Positions 1 through 8,648 of a DNA stretch of 51,806 bases are shown one piece after another. The stretch is from UBA8106 sp964569695. GTDB taxonomy: Bacteria; Acidobacteriota; Vicinamibacteria; Vicinamibacterales; UBA823. Both the position numbers and the translations under genes were made by a program. The notes beneath the pieces are model-generated. The model had not been told where the DNA came from, did not search any database, and saw only the letters and a list, made by a program, of their open reading frames with translations. Each line of letters starts with the position of its first letter. Within the stretch, counting starts at the first letter, position 1. The DNA lies in the NCBI GenBank assembly GCA_964569695.1, contig CAZMUA010000018.1:1-51806 (forward strand), in the 5' to 3' direction.

Positions 1-1590
1 GACCGAATATTAATTTTTGATGCCCATCCGGACCGACTCGACAACGGACCACTAGCACAGCATGTGATTGGACAGCCGGACTTTGAAACGCGTCAACTTG
101 GCCCAGTTCGTGCCGATGAAATCTGGGACCCCCGTGGCCTGACATTCGACAGCGTCCATCAACGCCTGTATGTGTCACAAGGTTTCGCGTCGAATATTAT
201 GCTGCACGATCTCGCGAGGTCGACCTATGAAAGTGCGGTGCCAGCACGTGGCGTCCAATCATACCAATCGTCCAGTGCGAGTACGGGACTGGAAACTCAA
301 CGTGGCTGGGCGATGGCATCCGGCACCACTCCCCCTAACAGCGGCATCGCCATGCTGACCCGCATGACCACGCAGTTTGACGAACTCTCGCAACGAGAAA
401 GTCGCGTTCTCATTAGTGAAACGGGAATTGTAGCGCCACCATTGGTCAGAACGGCCACCGTCTTTATTCGCAATGAAGAGCATCGACAGACCATGGCCGA
501 TATTGTGAATCCTAACGAGACGCCGATCACCGTAACATTGACGGCATATTCTGAAGCTGGAACAGCCTCTCGGGTCACTTCACTCGAACTGGCGGCTCAG
601 GCAAGCGCGACCTGGACCTTGAACGATTACGTAGACAACGATGGCTCCAGTTCGATTATGTTCCTTTCGGATCACAACTTTGGCCTCATCTCGACAACCG
701 TTGCTACCAATGATCGTAATGAGGACATTGTCACATCCGCTCCAATGGTTCACGGTGTACCGTCCACGCAAGATCACCCGCTAACCTTCCCACGTATTCA
801 AGTGGGCAATGGTTATCAGACTAAAATTATTTTGATGAATACAAGTGGTGAATCGCTGATGGGTGCGTTGAATTTCTTTGCTTTGAGCGGCGAACCCTTA
901 ACTATTGGTGGTGCAAGCGAGTTCTCCTTAAACATACCGCCCCATGGAGCGCACATTTGGGATTCTACAAAGCACGCGACTACAGTTGAAGCGGGCTTTG
1001 CGATGTTTACGTCGTACTCCGGAACAGCAAGCGGGAGCGCGATTGTTAGTTTTCACAAAGGCCAGACGCTTGTTTCCGAACATCAAATTCTAAGTGGCAG
1101 CATCCGGGAAAGCTGGTTTCCCATTGAAACCTATCCAAGCATCGTTCGACATGGACAAACCAGCTTTACCCTATTTGCAACGAATGACACTGAGGGAGCG
1201 GCCGACGTTCGTTTACTCGTCTACAATGAAGATGGTCAGCTGTTGAAGCGCACTTATCAAATCCTGCCAGCTGGTCGTCAGGTAGCCTTTACGCATGTCG
1301 ATTTAGCCGACAAGGGTAACTTTCGAGGTAGTGTCCGGATCATCAGCGACATTGCGATCGCCATGACCGCAGAGCAAAAAACTGTGAACCTAAGAAATGA
1401 AACCATCACGGCGCTTCTGCCGTCCATGACAGCGACGGGCTCGCCAAAGAGCACCGTCCTCTTCCCCATCTATCGTGATGGCCCCGAACAAGCCACCCAG
1501 TTGTTTTTACTGAACGGCACTGAGGACAATCGTATTGAATTTAATTTTTACCGTGAAGATGGCACCGAACTCAGTGCGATTCTTCGATAA
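1..1590 (+). CDS. 5'-truncated NHL-repeat / repeated beta-sandwich surface protein
   Basis: The reading frame is open from base 1, so the gene begins upstream of the window and 529 residues are visible. A GTG at 64 could be taken as a start, but the codons before it already encode an NHL-type strand (RILIFDA...), so it is internal. The first ~55 residues are the end of an NHL propeller (GQPDF and DPRGLTFD motifs). After a Ser/Thr-rich linker come about four related beta-sandwich units of ~100 residues, each beginning like FPRIQVGNGYQTKIILMN. Such units are common in large exported Acidobacteriota proteins (from memory). The last unit stops halfway through (EDGTELSAILR), so the C-terminus looks clipped compared with the previous unit. 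Probably a cell-surface or secreted protein; substrate unknown. The lipoprotein gene starts 29 bp downstream on the same strand. Confidence 0.75.
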   Translation, partial: DRILIFDAHPDRLDNGPLAQHVIGQPDFETRQLGPVRADEIWDPRGLTFDSVHQRLYVSQGFASNIMLHDLARSTYESAVPARGVQSYQSSSASTGLETQRGWAMASGTTPPNSGIAMLTRMTTQFDELSQRESRVLISETGIVAPPLVRTATVFIRNEEHRQTMADIVNPNETPITVTLTAYSEAGTASRVTSLELAAQASATWTLNDYVDNDGSSSIMFLSDHNFGLISTTVATNDRNEDIVTSAPMVHGVPSTQDHPLTFPRIQVGNGYQTKIILMNTSGESLMGALNFFALSGEPLTIGGASEFSLNIPPHGAHIWDSTKHATTVEAGFAMFTSYSGTASGSAIVSFHKGQTLVSEHQILSGSIRESWFPIETYPSIVRHGQTSFTLFATNDTEGAADVRLLVYNEDGQLLKRTYQILPAGRQVAFTHVDLADKGNFRGSVRIISDIAIAMTAEQKTVNLRNETITALLPSMTATGSPKSTVLFPIYRDGPEQATQLFLLNGTEDNRIEFNFYREDGTELSAILR

Positions 1591-1619
1591 CCAAACATGA
1601 CAGACTGTAATTGAGAGTT

Positions 1620-2087
1620 ATGGCTCGGCGACGAATCTTTTCAAGCATAATGTGGATGCTCGCAATAGTCTCATGCGAGACTCCACCCCCAACGATCGAA
1701 TTATCGATGAGCGCCCACCGTGATGGTGGCGTAATTACGATTACAGGCGCAACAGACCTCCGGGATGGAGCCCTGCTGGGTTACGAACTTCGACACAAGG
1801 ATATGAACTTCGATCCCGAAACACCCATTGACATGCTCTTCCAAGAAGGGCGCATGACGGTTGCGGATGGTCAGTATGGGGTGACGGTCGACATTCGAAA
1901 TTTTGAACCTGGAGAAATTGAAGTCTGGGTGGCGTTTCAAATGGACTTTATCAACAGCGAGATACAACAGCCAAACCGCATCATTACTCAATTTGGCGAG
2001 CGCGGTGAACTGCTCGAAGGACCCAACGTGACCGAGCTGAGAGAGAACGGCAAACGGGTCGAAGTTACAGACTACGTGATCTGGTAA
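1620..2087 (+). CDS. Small unknown lipoprotein
   Basis: A 155-residue protein read from the ATG at 1620; an in-frame TTG at 1611 is a less likely start. The N-terminus is a lipoprotein signal: two Arg-rich residues, a hydrophobic stretch (IMWMLAIVSC) and a lipobox Cys. The rest is predicted as beta-rich, with evenly spaced Gly and hydrophobic strands (ITITGATDL, GYELRHKDM), and resembles an Ig-like or fibronectin-like single domain. I do not recognise the family. It follows the truncated surface protein by 29 bp in the same direction and may be its co-transcribed partner. It converges on the GH2 gene, with 26 bp between them. Confidence 0.65.
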   Translation: MARRRIFSSIMWMLAIVSCETPPPTIELSMSAHRDGGVITITGATDLRDGALLGYELRHKDMNFDPETPIDMLFQEGRMTVADGQYGVTVDIRNFEPGEIEVWVAFQMDFINSEIQQPNRIITQFGERGELLEGPNVTELRENGKRVEVTDYVIW

Positions 2088-2113
2088 ACACTTCCACTTG
2101 GATTAGTAGATCT

Positions 2114-3949
2114 TCAAGGTGCAACCAGAGCATAGAGCGCCTGGTGAATGGCCGTGAGAGACTCGGCATCGAATTTTACGACTTCACGGTCGTAGGTCAT
2201 AAGTCCATTAACCTCCCCTTCCACATCCGTCGTCTGGGTATAGACCGCTGCTGCAAGACCCTTGGCCACCAGCGGGCTGAGACGCTTCATTAATTCCTCG
2301 TAGCTTTCGTGCAATTCGTCCGTAGTCGCATACGTCCGATAGCCCCAATTCCGTTTGTTCCACCACAAGTGTCCTTCGAGTGGCAGTCCTAAACCGCCAA
2401 ACTCGCCTAACACCACTGCTCGGTCTAATTCCACCGGAGCTAGAAGCGGTGGTCCAGGGTAATCATGCAAATCGTAAATATCGCCACTCCCTCGATCCGC
2501 CCAACCACTTGGCCCATCGACTAACCGCGTCGGGTCGTATTCCTTGACCAACGACAACACTGCATCAGTGTCAAACTGGCCCCAGCCCTCGTTAAAGGGG
2601 ACCCACACGACAATACTGGGATGATTGGCGTGAGTATCAATCATCGCCTTCAATTCCTTGTGATAGACCGATGCAGAATCGCTCGAACGCACGAGGTCGG
2701 GTCCCGTCCGCTCAATGTGCCGATCGCCATTTGGCATATCTTGCCAAACGAGTAATCCAAGACGGTCAGTGTGGTAGTACCAGCGTTCTGGTTCCACTTT
2801 CACATGCTTCCTGACCATGTTGAATCCAAGTTGCTTGGTAATTTCAAGGTCATACTGCAACGCTTCATCGGTGGGTGCTGTATACAAGCCATCAGGCCAC
2901 CAACCCTGATCGAGTGGCCCCAACATCAGCACTGGTTTATTGTTTAAAAATAATCGATTAACACCACTGGAATCCGTCGCAACAGTGATCTTCCGCATCC
3001 CGAAATAACTCGTCACCTCATCCACTGGATCCCCGTCACCAACCAAACGAACCGTTAAGTTGTACAAGAACGGATCTTCTGGAGACCAGAGCCTCGGGTC
3101 GTCAATGACTACTTCAAGAAGATCGTCGACAGCACCGCGCTGTTGTGCGACCTGCACACCGCCGACACTTGCAATTGCCTCAACCTGATAGCTATCGGCC
3201 CCGCCTCGTGCGTTCACACGTAAACGGAAAACATTCGCATCAATGTCTGATGTCATCTCCAAAGAGGCGATTGATGACTCTGGCACCTGCTCCAACCACA
3301 CCGTCTGCCAAATACCTGTGACCGACGTATACCAGATGCCTTCAGGTTGGTTAACCTGCTTGCCACGCGGTTGAATGCTCGTGTCAACAGGGTCCCAGAC
3401 TGCTATAACTAATTCTTGTTCAGGAACGGCCGAGTCAATGTTGTCGCTGATATCGAACGTGAATGCATCATAGCCACCCTCATGCTGACCTACCTGATTA
3501 CCATTCAACCATACAGTGGCACGCCAATCGACGGCTCCAAAATGCAGTAACACCCGCCCGTCATCAGACAGTTCCGACGTATTAAAGGTCCGCCGATACC
3601 AGAGTTGCGCGTCTTCACCCACCGAACGCATGACTCCGGACAAGGATGATTCAGGAGCGAACGGCACCAAGATGTAACCGTCAAAGTTATCCGGTTGACT
3701 GTCTTCCAGTGGACGAATCGCGTACTCCCACAACCCGTTGAGATTGATCCAAGCGTCGCGTACCATCTGCGGACGCGGGTACTCGGCATGCGGAGTCTCT
3801 GGCGTCACCTGAGACGTCCAACGGGTTGCGAGCGGGCCCTCAGCTGTTGTCCAGCTCTCAACCTGAGGAATTTCTTCCTGGACTGATTGACAACTGGTTA
3901 GACAAATTAACGAAAACCCGATGATCCAAATCGATTTCATCCAATGCAC
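2114..3949 (-). CDS. Glycoside hydrolase family 2 lipoprotein (beta-galactosidase/glucuronidase-like)
   Basis: A 611-residue GH2 enzyme that would cleave terminal beta-linked sugars outside the cytoplasm. It starts with a lipoprotein signal (IGFSLICLTSC). Then come the jelly-roll sugar-binding domain (about 60-220, with GLWEYAIRP and LHFGAVDWRATVWLNG), an Ig-like middle domain, and a TIM barrel from about 330. The acid/base Glu is in FNEGWGQ near residue 454 and the nucleophile Glu in LGEFGG near residue 516. Both catalytic residues are present, so it should be active; 611 residues fits the short LacZ-like GH2 class. The listed start is GTG at 3949; an ATG three codons later (3940) is equally good and gives the same signal peptide. 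No carbohydrate cluster surrounds it, so the substrate cannot be read from context. Confidence 0.9.
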   Translation of the reverse strand: MHWMKSIWIIGFSLICLTSCQSVQEEIPQVESWTTAEGPLATRWTSQVTPETPHAEYPRPQMVRDAWINLNGLWEYAIRPLEDSQPDNFDGYILVPFAPESSLSGVMRSVGEDAQLWYRRTFNTSELSDDGRVLLHFGAVDWRATVWLNGNQVGQHEGGYDAFTFDISDNIDSAVPEQELVIAVWDPVDTSIQPRGKQVNQPEGIWYTSVTGIWQTVWLEQVPESSIASLEMTSDIDANVFRLRVNARGGADSYQVEAIASVGGVQVAQQRGAVDDLLEVVIDDPRLWSPEDPFLYNLTVRLVGDGDPVDEVTSYFGMRKITVATDSSGVNRLFLNNKPVLMLGPLDQGWWPDGLYTAPTDEALQYDLEITKQLGFNMVRKHVKVEPERWYYHTDRLGLLVWQDMPNGDRHIERTGPDLVRSSDSASVYHKELKAMIDTHANHPSIVVWVPFNEGWGQFDTDAVLSLVKEYDPTRLVDGPSGWADRGSGDIYDLHDYPGPPLLAPVELDRAVVLGEFGGLGLPLEGHLWWNKRNWGYRTYATTDELHESYEELMKRLSPLVAKGLAAAVYTQTTDVEGEVNGLMTYDREVVKFDAESLTAIHQALYALVAP

Positions 3950-3968
3950 TCTCTTTCTTTCGATACGG

Positions 3969-3974
3969 ATTATA
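3969..3974 (-). promoter_or_regulatory. Candidate -10 box upstream of the GH2 gene
   Basis: On the minus strand this reads TATAAT, about 20-30 bases before the GH2 start codon. I could not find a convincing -35 box at 16-18 bp, so this is a weak call resting on the perfect -10 hexamer and its position. Confidence 0.3.
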
Positions 3975-4087
3975 CAACAGAGAGTTTGATGCCCTCTTTA
4001 GTGTTCGGCTGAAGGATGTCATGATACGCTTCATTTATCGCGGAAAACACGAATCGGACGTCCGTGTCTACATCATGAGGTGACGGA

Positions 4088-5353
4088 GTGAAACAAGTAT
4101 CCTGGATAATTGTTGCGTCGCTAGTCAGCATTACGGGGTGCAGTGAAATGACGACAAGAGAGGAACAAACAGCAGGCAGCGCAACCACATTCCTGGAGGA
4201 CCGGACGTTTCTTGAAGAACATACGAATGTTGTCGTCCTCGGTGATGATCCGAATGGACCGCAAGTCGTCGTGGTACCGGCCTGGCAGGGTCGCGTCATG
4301 ACGAGCACGGCCGATGCCGCAACCGGCACGGGGTACGGCTGGCTTAATAAATCCTTGATCGCATCGGGCGAGCATCAACCACATATCAACGCGTTGGGGG
4401 GTGAGGATCGCTTTTGGCTCGGTCCTGAGGGTGGTCAATTTTCCATCTTCTTTGCACCAGGTGACCCCTTCGACCTAGACCATTGGCAAACACCACCGCT
4501 GATCGACACCGATGCCTACGCGGTCGTGTCCCACGATGCGCAGCACGTGACCTTCCGACATGATTCGCAGGTCACCAACTACACCGGCACCGTGTTTGAT
4601 TTGCGGATCGATCGGATCGTACGATTACTCGACCAAGCGCAACTGCAGCAGACACTCGGGGTCGAGCTTGGCTCGAGCGTCCAAATGGTCGCCTACAAAT
4701 CCGACAACACGATTACCAACACAGGTTCTAACACCTGGAATAAGGACACTGGTCTGCTGTCTATTTGGATTCTCGGTATGTTTCAACATTCACCAGTGAC
4801 CACGGTCGTGATTCCATATCGTGATGGGTCCGTCGAAGATTTGGGACCCATTGTGAACGATACTTACTTCGGTGCGGTCCCAGACGACCGTTTACTCGCT
4901 CAGGACAACACACTGTTCTTTAAGGGAGATGGGCAGTACCGCAGCAAGATCGGTCTTACACCAAAACGGGCTACCCCGGTCATTGGCAGTTATGATTCGT
5001 CCAGGAACCTGTTAACTGTGGTCCACTACACCCTGCCAGATGGAATCACCGACTATGTGAACTCAATGTGGGAGCTTCAAGATGCTCCCTACGCCGGTGA
5101 TGCCTTAAACAGTTATAACGATGGGCCACCAGACGCTACGACCCCACCCTTGGGACCATTCTATGAACTTGAAACATCCTCACCTGCGGCTGCCCTCTCG
5201 CCGAATGCCTCCCTCAGCCACGTACATCGTACATTTCATTTCGAAGGTTCATCGAACGACCTGAATGCAATCGCCCAGGCAGTCTTGGGTGTCGACCTCC
5301 TCACCATTCAGAGTGCCTTCAACTCGTCAGCCGTAAGTAGCGAAAGCAAATAA
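4088..5353 (+). CDS. Mutarotase-like lipoprotein, DUF6786-type
   Basis: A 421-residue lipoprotein with signal IIVASLVSITGC; it starts at GTG 4088, preceded by a GAGG ribosome site. The core has a beta-sandwich pattern with motifs I associate with the DUF6786 family (VPAWQGRVMTS, GGEDRFWLGPEGGQFSIFF). This family is distantly like the galactose-mutarotase fold, with strands that bind a sugar or sugar acid. The family name is from memory and the function is not established. It is divergent from the GH2 lipoprotein, 138 bp apart, so the two could share a control region and act on the same sugar; that link is inference. No truncation is evident. Confidence 0.7.
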   Translation: MKQVSWIIVASLVSITGCSEMTTREEQTAGSATTFLEDRTFLEEHTNVVVLGDDPNGPQVVVVPAWQGRVMTSTADAATGTGYGWLNKSLIASGEHQPHINALGGEDRFWLGPEGGQFSIFFAPGDPFDLDHWQTPPLIDTDAYAVVSHDAQHVTFRHDSQVTNYTGTVFDLRIDRIVRLLDQAQLQQTLGVELGSSVQMVAYKSDNTITNTGSNTWNKDTGLLSIWILGMFQHSPVTTVVIPYRDGSVEDLGPIVNDTYFGAVPDDRLLAQDNTLFFKGDGQYRSKIGLTPKRATPVIGSYDSSRNLLTVVHYTLPDGITDYVNSMWELQDAPYAGDALNSYNDGPPDATTPPLGPFYELETSSPAAALSPNASLSHVHRTFHFEGSSNDLNAIAQAVLGVDLLTIQSAFNSSAVSSESK

Positions 5354-5457
5354 TCTTTTGGCAGAAGAGGTTCTCTCAATAGAACCGCCGCAGATGTGCT
5401 AATACTCTCGCAACACCCTAACATCTAGTTACATACAACAATCGGCACCCTAAATCA

Positions 5458-6024
5458 TTACATCGGTATCATGATATGTGCCTGACTAGTGCCAGGTTCT
5501 CGCAACCAGGGGTGTTGACGACTTGGTAGCGAAGTTAAGCCGGTGGATTGCGGAGTCGCATTCGGCAAGAACACTTTCATACCGACATCGCTGAACTCCT
5601 CGTCATTCCCAGCACGCTCATAAATAACGCCGCGGTCAGGTAACGTGAGGCTACCGTCATCGAGTTCAGCTTTTAACGTCCTCATACGTTCTGGTGTATC
5701 AGCACCATTCTTGGTTAGGTCCAAACTACGCCTCACATACGCCTCCATGCCCTGGTAGTAGCAGGTGACAACGTAACCTCGCAAGACAGACGGGTCATTA
5801 GCCATGCAGGAAATATTACTGGTGCCTTCTCGAAGTAAGACAAGGGTTCCTGCGTCATCATAACCCCATACAGCAGCACCCTCGCGCATCATCTCCGGCA
5901 ATGGATTGACCGCCTCCTCGATTTGTTGTTCCACCGACGGCGTGTCTGACTGTGCACTCTCTACAACCACCGGAACCAACAACAGCAAACTGGCCAATAA
6001 GCCATTCAGCACATAACCCTGCAT
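5458..6024 (-). CDS. Unknown exported protein
   Basis: A 188-residue protein read from the ATG at 6024, which has a clear AAAGGAG site 7 bases upstream; the open frame extends to 6096, but that start has no ribosome site. It has a Sec signal peptide (GLLASLLLLVPVVVESA) cut around residue 24. The mature part contains two Cys (ISCMAND and VTCYYQG) that could form a disulfide in the periplasm, and an acidic charge pattern. I do not recognise the family. It stands alone, converging with the mutarotase-like gene; the 104 bp between them holds only a 6-bp hairpin near 5376-5393. Confidence 0.6.
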   Translation of the reverse strand: MQGYVLNGLLASLLLLVPVVVESAQSDTPSVEQQIEEAVNPLPEMMREGAAVWGYDDAGTLVLLREGTSNISCMANDPSVLRGYVVTCYYQGMEAYVRRSLDLTKNGADTPERMRTLKAELDDGSLTLPDRGVIYERAGNDEEFSDVGMKVFLPNATPQSTGLTSLPSRQHPWLREPGTSQAHIMIPM

Positions 6025-6204
6025 AGCAACTCCTTTCGAACAGTTTCTCCTGCAGTCACATTGCTTACCTTCGTAAGAGTGAAGGCCGGACAACATTATG
6101 CGATCAATTCATCCGATCGATTCAAGGGGCTCAAATAGAAACTGAACCAGCCTTAACATTCGCAACAAAACAAATAATAGCGAAAGAGTGCGTCCTGATC
6201 ACTG

Positions 6205-6213
6205 TGTTAGAAT
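6205..6213 (+). promoter_or_regulatory. Candidate extended -10 promoter for the PspC gene
   Basis: TG-T-TAGAAT is an extended -10 element, 50 bases before the start of the zinc-ribbon/PspC gene. No good -35 is seen, as is usual for extended -10 promoters. Confidence 0.4.
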
Positions 6214-6262
6214 AGTTTGAAATGCTAATGTTTTTCAAACCTATCAAAACTAGGCATACCCT

Positions 6263-6799
6263 ATGACATGCCGACACTGCCAGCAAAGCTTACCGGCGGA
6301 CTCGAATTTCTGCCCGGCATGCGGTACCGATCAGAGACAACCCACTGCCGTACCCCCATTTGACCCGAGACAACTCCGCCGGTCCGCCACCAAACGAAAA
6401 TTCGCTGGTGTCTGTGGTGGCATCGCGGAGTACGTAGATATCGAAGTCACCATCGTCAGACTCATTTGGGTGATCGTATCAATTGTGCCTGGAGCCATCT
6501 TCGGCGGTATTGCCGTATATCTTCTAGCCTGGCTAATCATGCCAGACTCCATAACTTCGGCGAACGCAAGATCTGATCGACGCCTTACACGATCAGCGAC
6601 CAACCGAAAGATTGCTGGTATCTGTGGTGGAGTTGGTGAGTATTTCGGTGTCGACCCTACAGCAGCCCGTCTCCTGTGGACAGTGCTGTCCATCGTGCCC
6701 GGCTTCATCATTGGTGGAATCGCTGCCTACGTCATAGCCTGGTTGGTTATGCCGTCACCACCTACTCCTAGCTCTGATTTCACTGACACGCTCCAGTAG
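6263..6799 (+). CDS. Zinc-ribbon protein with two PspC domains
   Basis: A 178-residue membrane protein. Residues 1-22 form a zinc ribbon with CxxC pairs at 3/6 and 17/20. Two PspC domains follow at about 37-94 and 104-162, each with the typical RKxAGVCGGxAEY start and an amphipathic plus transmembrane helix ending in AWLIMP / AWLVMP. PspC domain proteins act in envelope stress at the inner membrane; PspC in enterobacteria senses membrane damage and regulates PspA. Here no pspA or pspB is nearby. The two domains are clear internal duplicates (SIVPGxIxGGIAxYxxAWL in both). Transcribed alone, convergent with the symporter gene. Confidence 0.85.
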   Translation: MTCRHCQQSLPADSNFCPACGTDQRQPTAVPPFDPRQLRRSATKRKFAGVCGGIAEYVDIEVTIVRLIWVIVSIVPGAIFGGIAVYLLAWLIMPDSITSANARSDRRLTRSATNRKIAGICGGVGEYFGVDPTAARLLWTVLSIVPGFIIGGIAAYVIAWLVMPSPPTPSSDFTDTLQ

Positions 6800-6853
6800 A
6801 ACTACTACATTTTTTACGAAGCTGAAGACACACTAATCCCTGCCTGGCTTTTT

Positions 6854-8323
6854 TTAGTTCACTTCTTTCCAAATTTCTTTAAATTCCTTTACCGCCTCAT
6901 CGTTGGGTTTTGTTATGACACTAACAGCAATGGTCACAATGAATCCTGTGGCAAAACCAGGAAACATCTCATAAAGATCGTAAAAGCGATCTTTAAAGAT
7001 CAATACCCAGCTTACGGTAGCTAAAAATCCGGCTGTCATACCTGCGACCGCACCTTGCCAAGTGGTCCGCCTCCAAAACAATGAACAAAGGACAACAGGA
7101 GCGAATGCTGATGCGAGTCCTGACCAGGCGAACAAGACAAACCAGAAGATAACCCGTTCTGCTCCCAACGCAAATGTCAGTGCAGTCAGGCCAATCAGTC
7201 CAGTCGTGACTTTACCGTATCGTGACAATTCATACTCTGTGAACTGCGGTCGCACCACTTTCTGTATGACATCACGCACGACAGATGATGACGCCAGAAT
7301 GAGGAGCGAATCTGCCGTTGACATAATCGCGGCTAACACGATTACCATAAACACGCCTGTCAACACTGAAGGCAGAAGGGCTGAAGCCATATTCGGTAAA
7401 ATCATCTCCGCATCGAGCAACCCGGGAAATAACGCACGCCCAGCCATGCCTGTCAGTACCGCACCAATATCAAAAACAATGATTGTGATGACAGCCACCG
7501 CACTACCAGAAACGATGTCATCGCGAGATCGCGCTGCCATAAATCTTGTTAACAATTGCGGTGCCCCTAAAAATGCTAAGCCAATACCCGTAAAACTTAA
7601 TGCACTGACTATTCCTGACCACGAAAGACCAAACTCTCCCATTGGCTGCAGCAAGTTCGGATCAATTTCGTGCAAAGTACTCATCAGGGGTATCCAGCCT
7701 CCCGCGGCGATGACACCAACGACTGGCAGCACAAGAAGACCGCAAAACATCAAGAGCCCTTGAACGAAATCACTATAGGCAACAGCCTTAAAGCCTCCGA
7801 TAGTCGTGTAATAGAAAATCACCGCCGCCCCAATCAGCACGCCGCCTGTGTAACCTGTCCCGAGAAACGCATCAAACGCTTTACCAGACGCCGTCATTTG
7901 CGCTGCGGTATACACAATGACCATACTGCACACAATGACTGCACTGACGAGACGCAGGGCCTGGCTCTTATCCCGCAATCTGGACTCCAAATAATCCGGC
8001 ACGGTAATAGACCCATAACGGTCAGTAAACTGTTTAAAGGGAATCGCCACCAAGACCCAGCCGCACGTCACGCCAAGAACTTCCCCCAGCACTACCCAGA
8101 GTGCATGAGCCCCGACTGCGTATCCCATACCTGTCAATCCCAGCAAGAGCCATCCACTCTCACCCGTAGCATTAGAACTAAAACCAACCACCCAACCAGG
8201 GAGTCGTTTATTTGCCAGGTAGTAGCCCGCGAGATTCTTGGTATCGCGTGCCCCCCAAGTGCCAATGCCAAGTAAAACAATCAGATAGAGAACGAGAACA
8301 CTGATAATGATTGTCAAATCCAT
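6854..8323 (-). CDS. putP: Sodium/solute symporter, PutP type (SSS family)
   Basis: A 489-residue inner-membrane protein with about 13 hydrophobic helices, matching the length of PutP sodium/proline symporters (about 500). The second helix region SSNATGESGWLLLGLTG fits the PutP signature region, and the middle GGFKAVAYSDFVQG motif is typical of the family. It would import proline or a related solute with sodium. The start ATG at 8323 comes 12 bp after the stop of a small membrane-peptide gene on the same strand, which suggests the two are co-transcribed. The substrate is inferred from family resemblance only. Confidence 0.85.
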   Translation of the reverse strand: MDLTIIISVLVLYLIVLLGIGTWGARDTKNLAGYYLANKRLPGWVVGFSSNATGESGWLLLGLTGMGYAVGAHALWVVLGEVLGVTCGWVLVAIPFKQFTDRYGSITVPDYLESRLRDKSQALRLVSAVIVCSMVIVYTAAQMTASGKAFDAFLGTGYTGGVLIGAAVIFYYTTIGGFKAVAYSDFVQGLLMFCGLLVLPVVGVIAAGGWIPLMSTLHEIDPNLLQPMGEFGLSWSGIVSALSFTGIGLAFLGAPQLLTRFMAARSRDDIVSGSAVAVITIIVFDIGAVLTGMAGRALFPGLLDAEMILPNMASALLPSVLTGVFMVIVLAAIMSTADSLLILASSSVVRDVIQKVVRPQFTEYELSRYGKVTTGLIGLTALTFALGAERVIFWFVLFAWSGLASAFAPVVLCSLFWRRTTWQGAVAGMTAGFLATVSWVLIFKDRFYDLYEMFPGFATGFIVTIAVSVITKPNDEAVKEFKEIWKEVN

Positions 8324-8335
8324 ATATTGAGTAAC

Positions 8336-8482
8336 CTACCGAGGCGGGGATAGCTGATTCGATGGACGACGACTGGACCGAGACACGCGGTGAGCCAAAA
8401 CGAAATAGACTTCGACAACCAAACCGATACCAACACCAGCAACTAACAACAGCCACGTCGTCCAAGGCAGCCCAGAAATCAT
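8336..8482 (-). CDS. 48-residue single-helix membrane peptide preceding the symporter
   Basis: A short frame, easily missed: it reads MISGLPWTTWLLLVAG..., has one transmembrane helix (about residues 8-30) and a basic Arg/Ser-rich tail (HRVSRSSRR). It ends 12 bp before the symporter start. No in-frame upstream start exists (a stop lies five codons before the ATG). The ribosome site is weak. Several SSS transporters have a small membrane protein encoded just before them (for example YhdT before PanF), so an accessory subunit is a reasonable guess. The sequence does not let me name a family. Confidence 0.55.
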   Translation of the reverse strand: MISGLPWTTWLLLVAGVGIGLVVEVYFVLAHRVSRSSRRPSNQLSPPR

Positions 8483-8586
8483 TTCACATGACCATCAGAA
8501 CACAGGAGATATCAATGCCGACTCATCCTAGCACAAGACAATCCGTCTCTAAATGCCAAGCATCGAATCGCGATAAAGCTCTACGC

Positions 8587-8592
8587 TATAAT
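8587..8592 (+). promoter_or_regulatory. Candidate -10 box of msrB
   Basis: A perfect TATAAT lies 57 bases upstream of the msrB start; the -35 region is poor. Transcription would begin near 8599, just before three CCTAG repeats. Confidence 0.4.
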
Positions 8593-8605
8593 ACTCAGTA
8601 ACTCA

Positions 8606-8639
8606 CCTAGTCCTGCCTAGGGTGTCCTAGATTGCCTAT
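8606..8639 (+). repeat. Three CCTAG repeats at exact 10-bp spacing in the msrB leader
   Basis: CCTAG occurs at 8606, 8616 and 8626, followed by a CCTAT at 8635. The spacing equals one helical turn, so a protein could bind all copies on the same DNA face. They lie between the candidate msrB start point and the start codon; the ribosome site (GAGG) follows immediately at about 8640. Function unknown. Confidence 0.5.
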
Positions 8640-8648
8640 GAGGTAACG

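Noticed and set aside
64..66. GTG as the start of the first gene
   Set aside because: Upstream codons to the window edge are open and encode an NHL strand, so this is internal.
5376..5393. Hairpin as terminator between convergent genes
   Set aside because: Only a 6-bp stem with no T-run.
7062..7763. 233-codon open frame on the plus strand
   Set aside because: It lies fully antisense to the PutP-type symporter, has no family motif and an unnatural residue mix (Thr/Ala/Asn-rich).
8208..8465. 85-codon minus-strand frame overlapping the symporter start
   Set aside because: Wrong frame; the neighbouring frame holds the 48-residue membrane peptide with a proper transmembrane helix.
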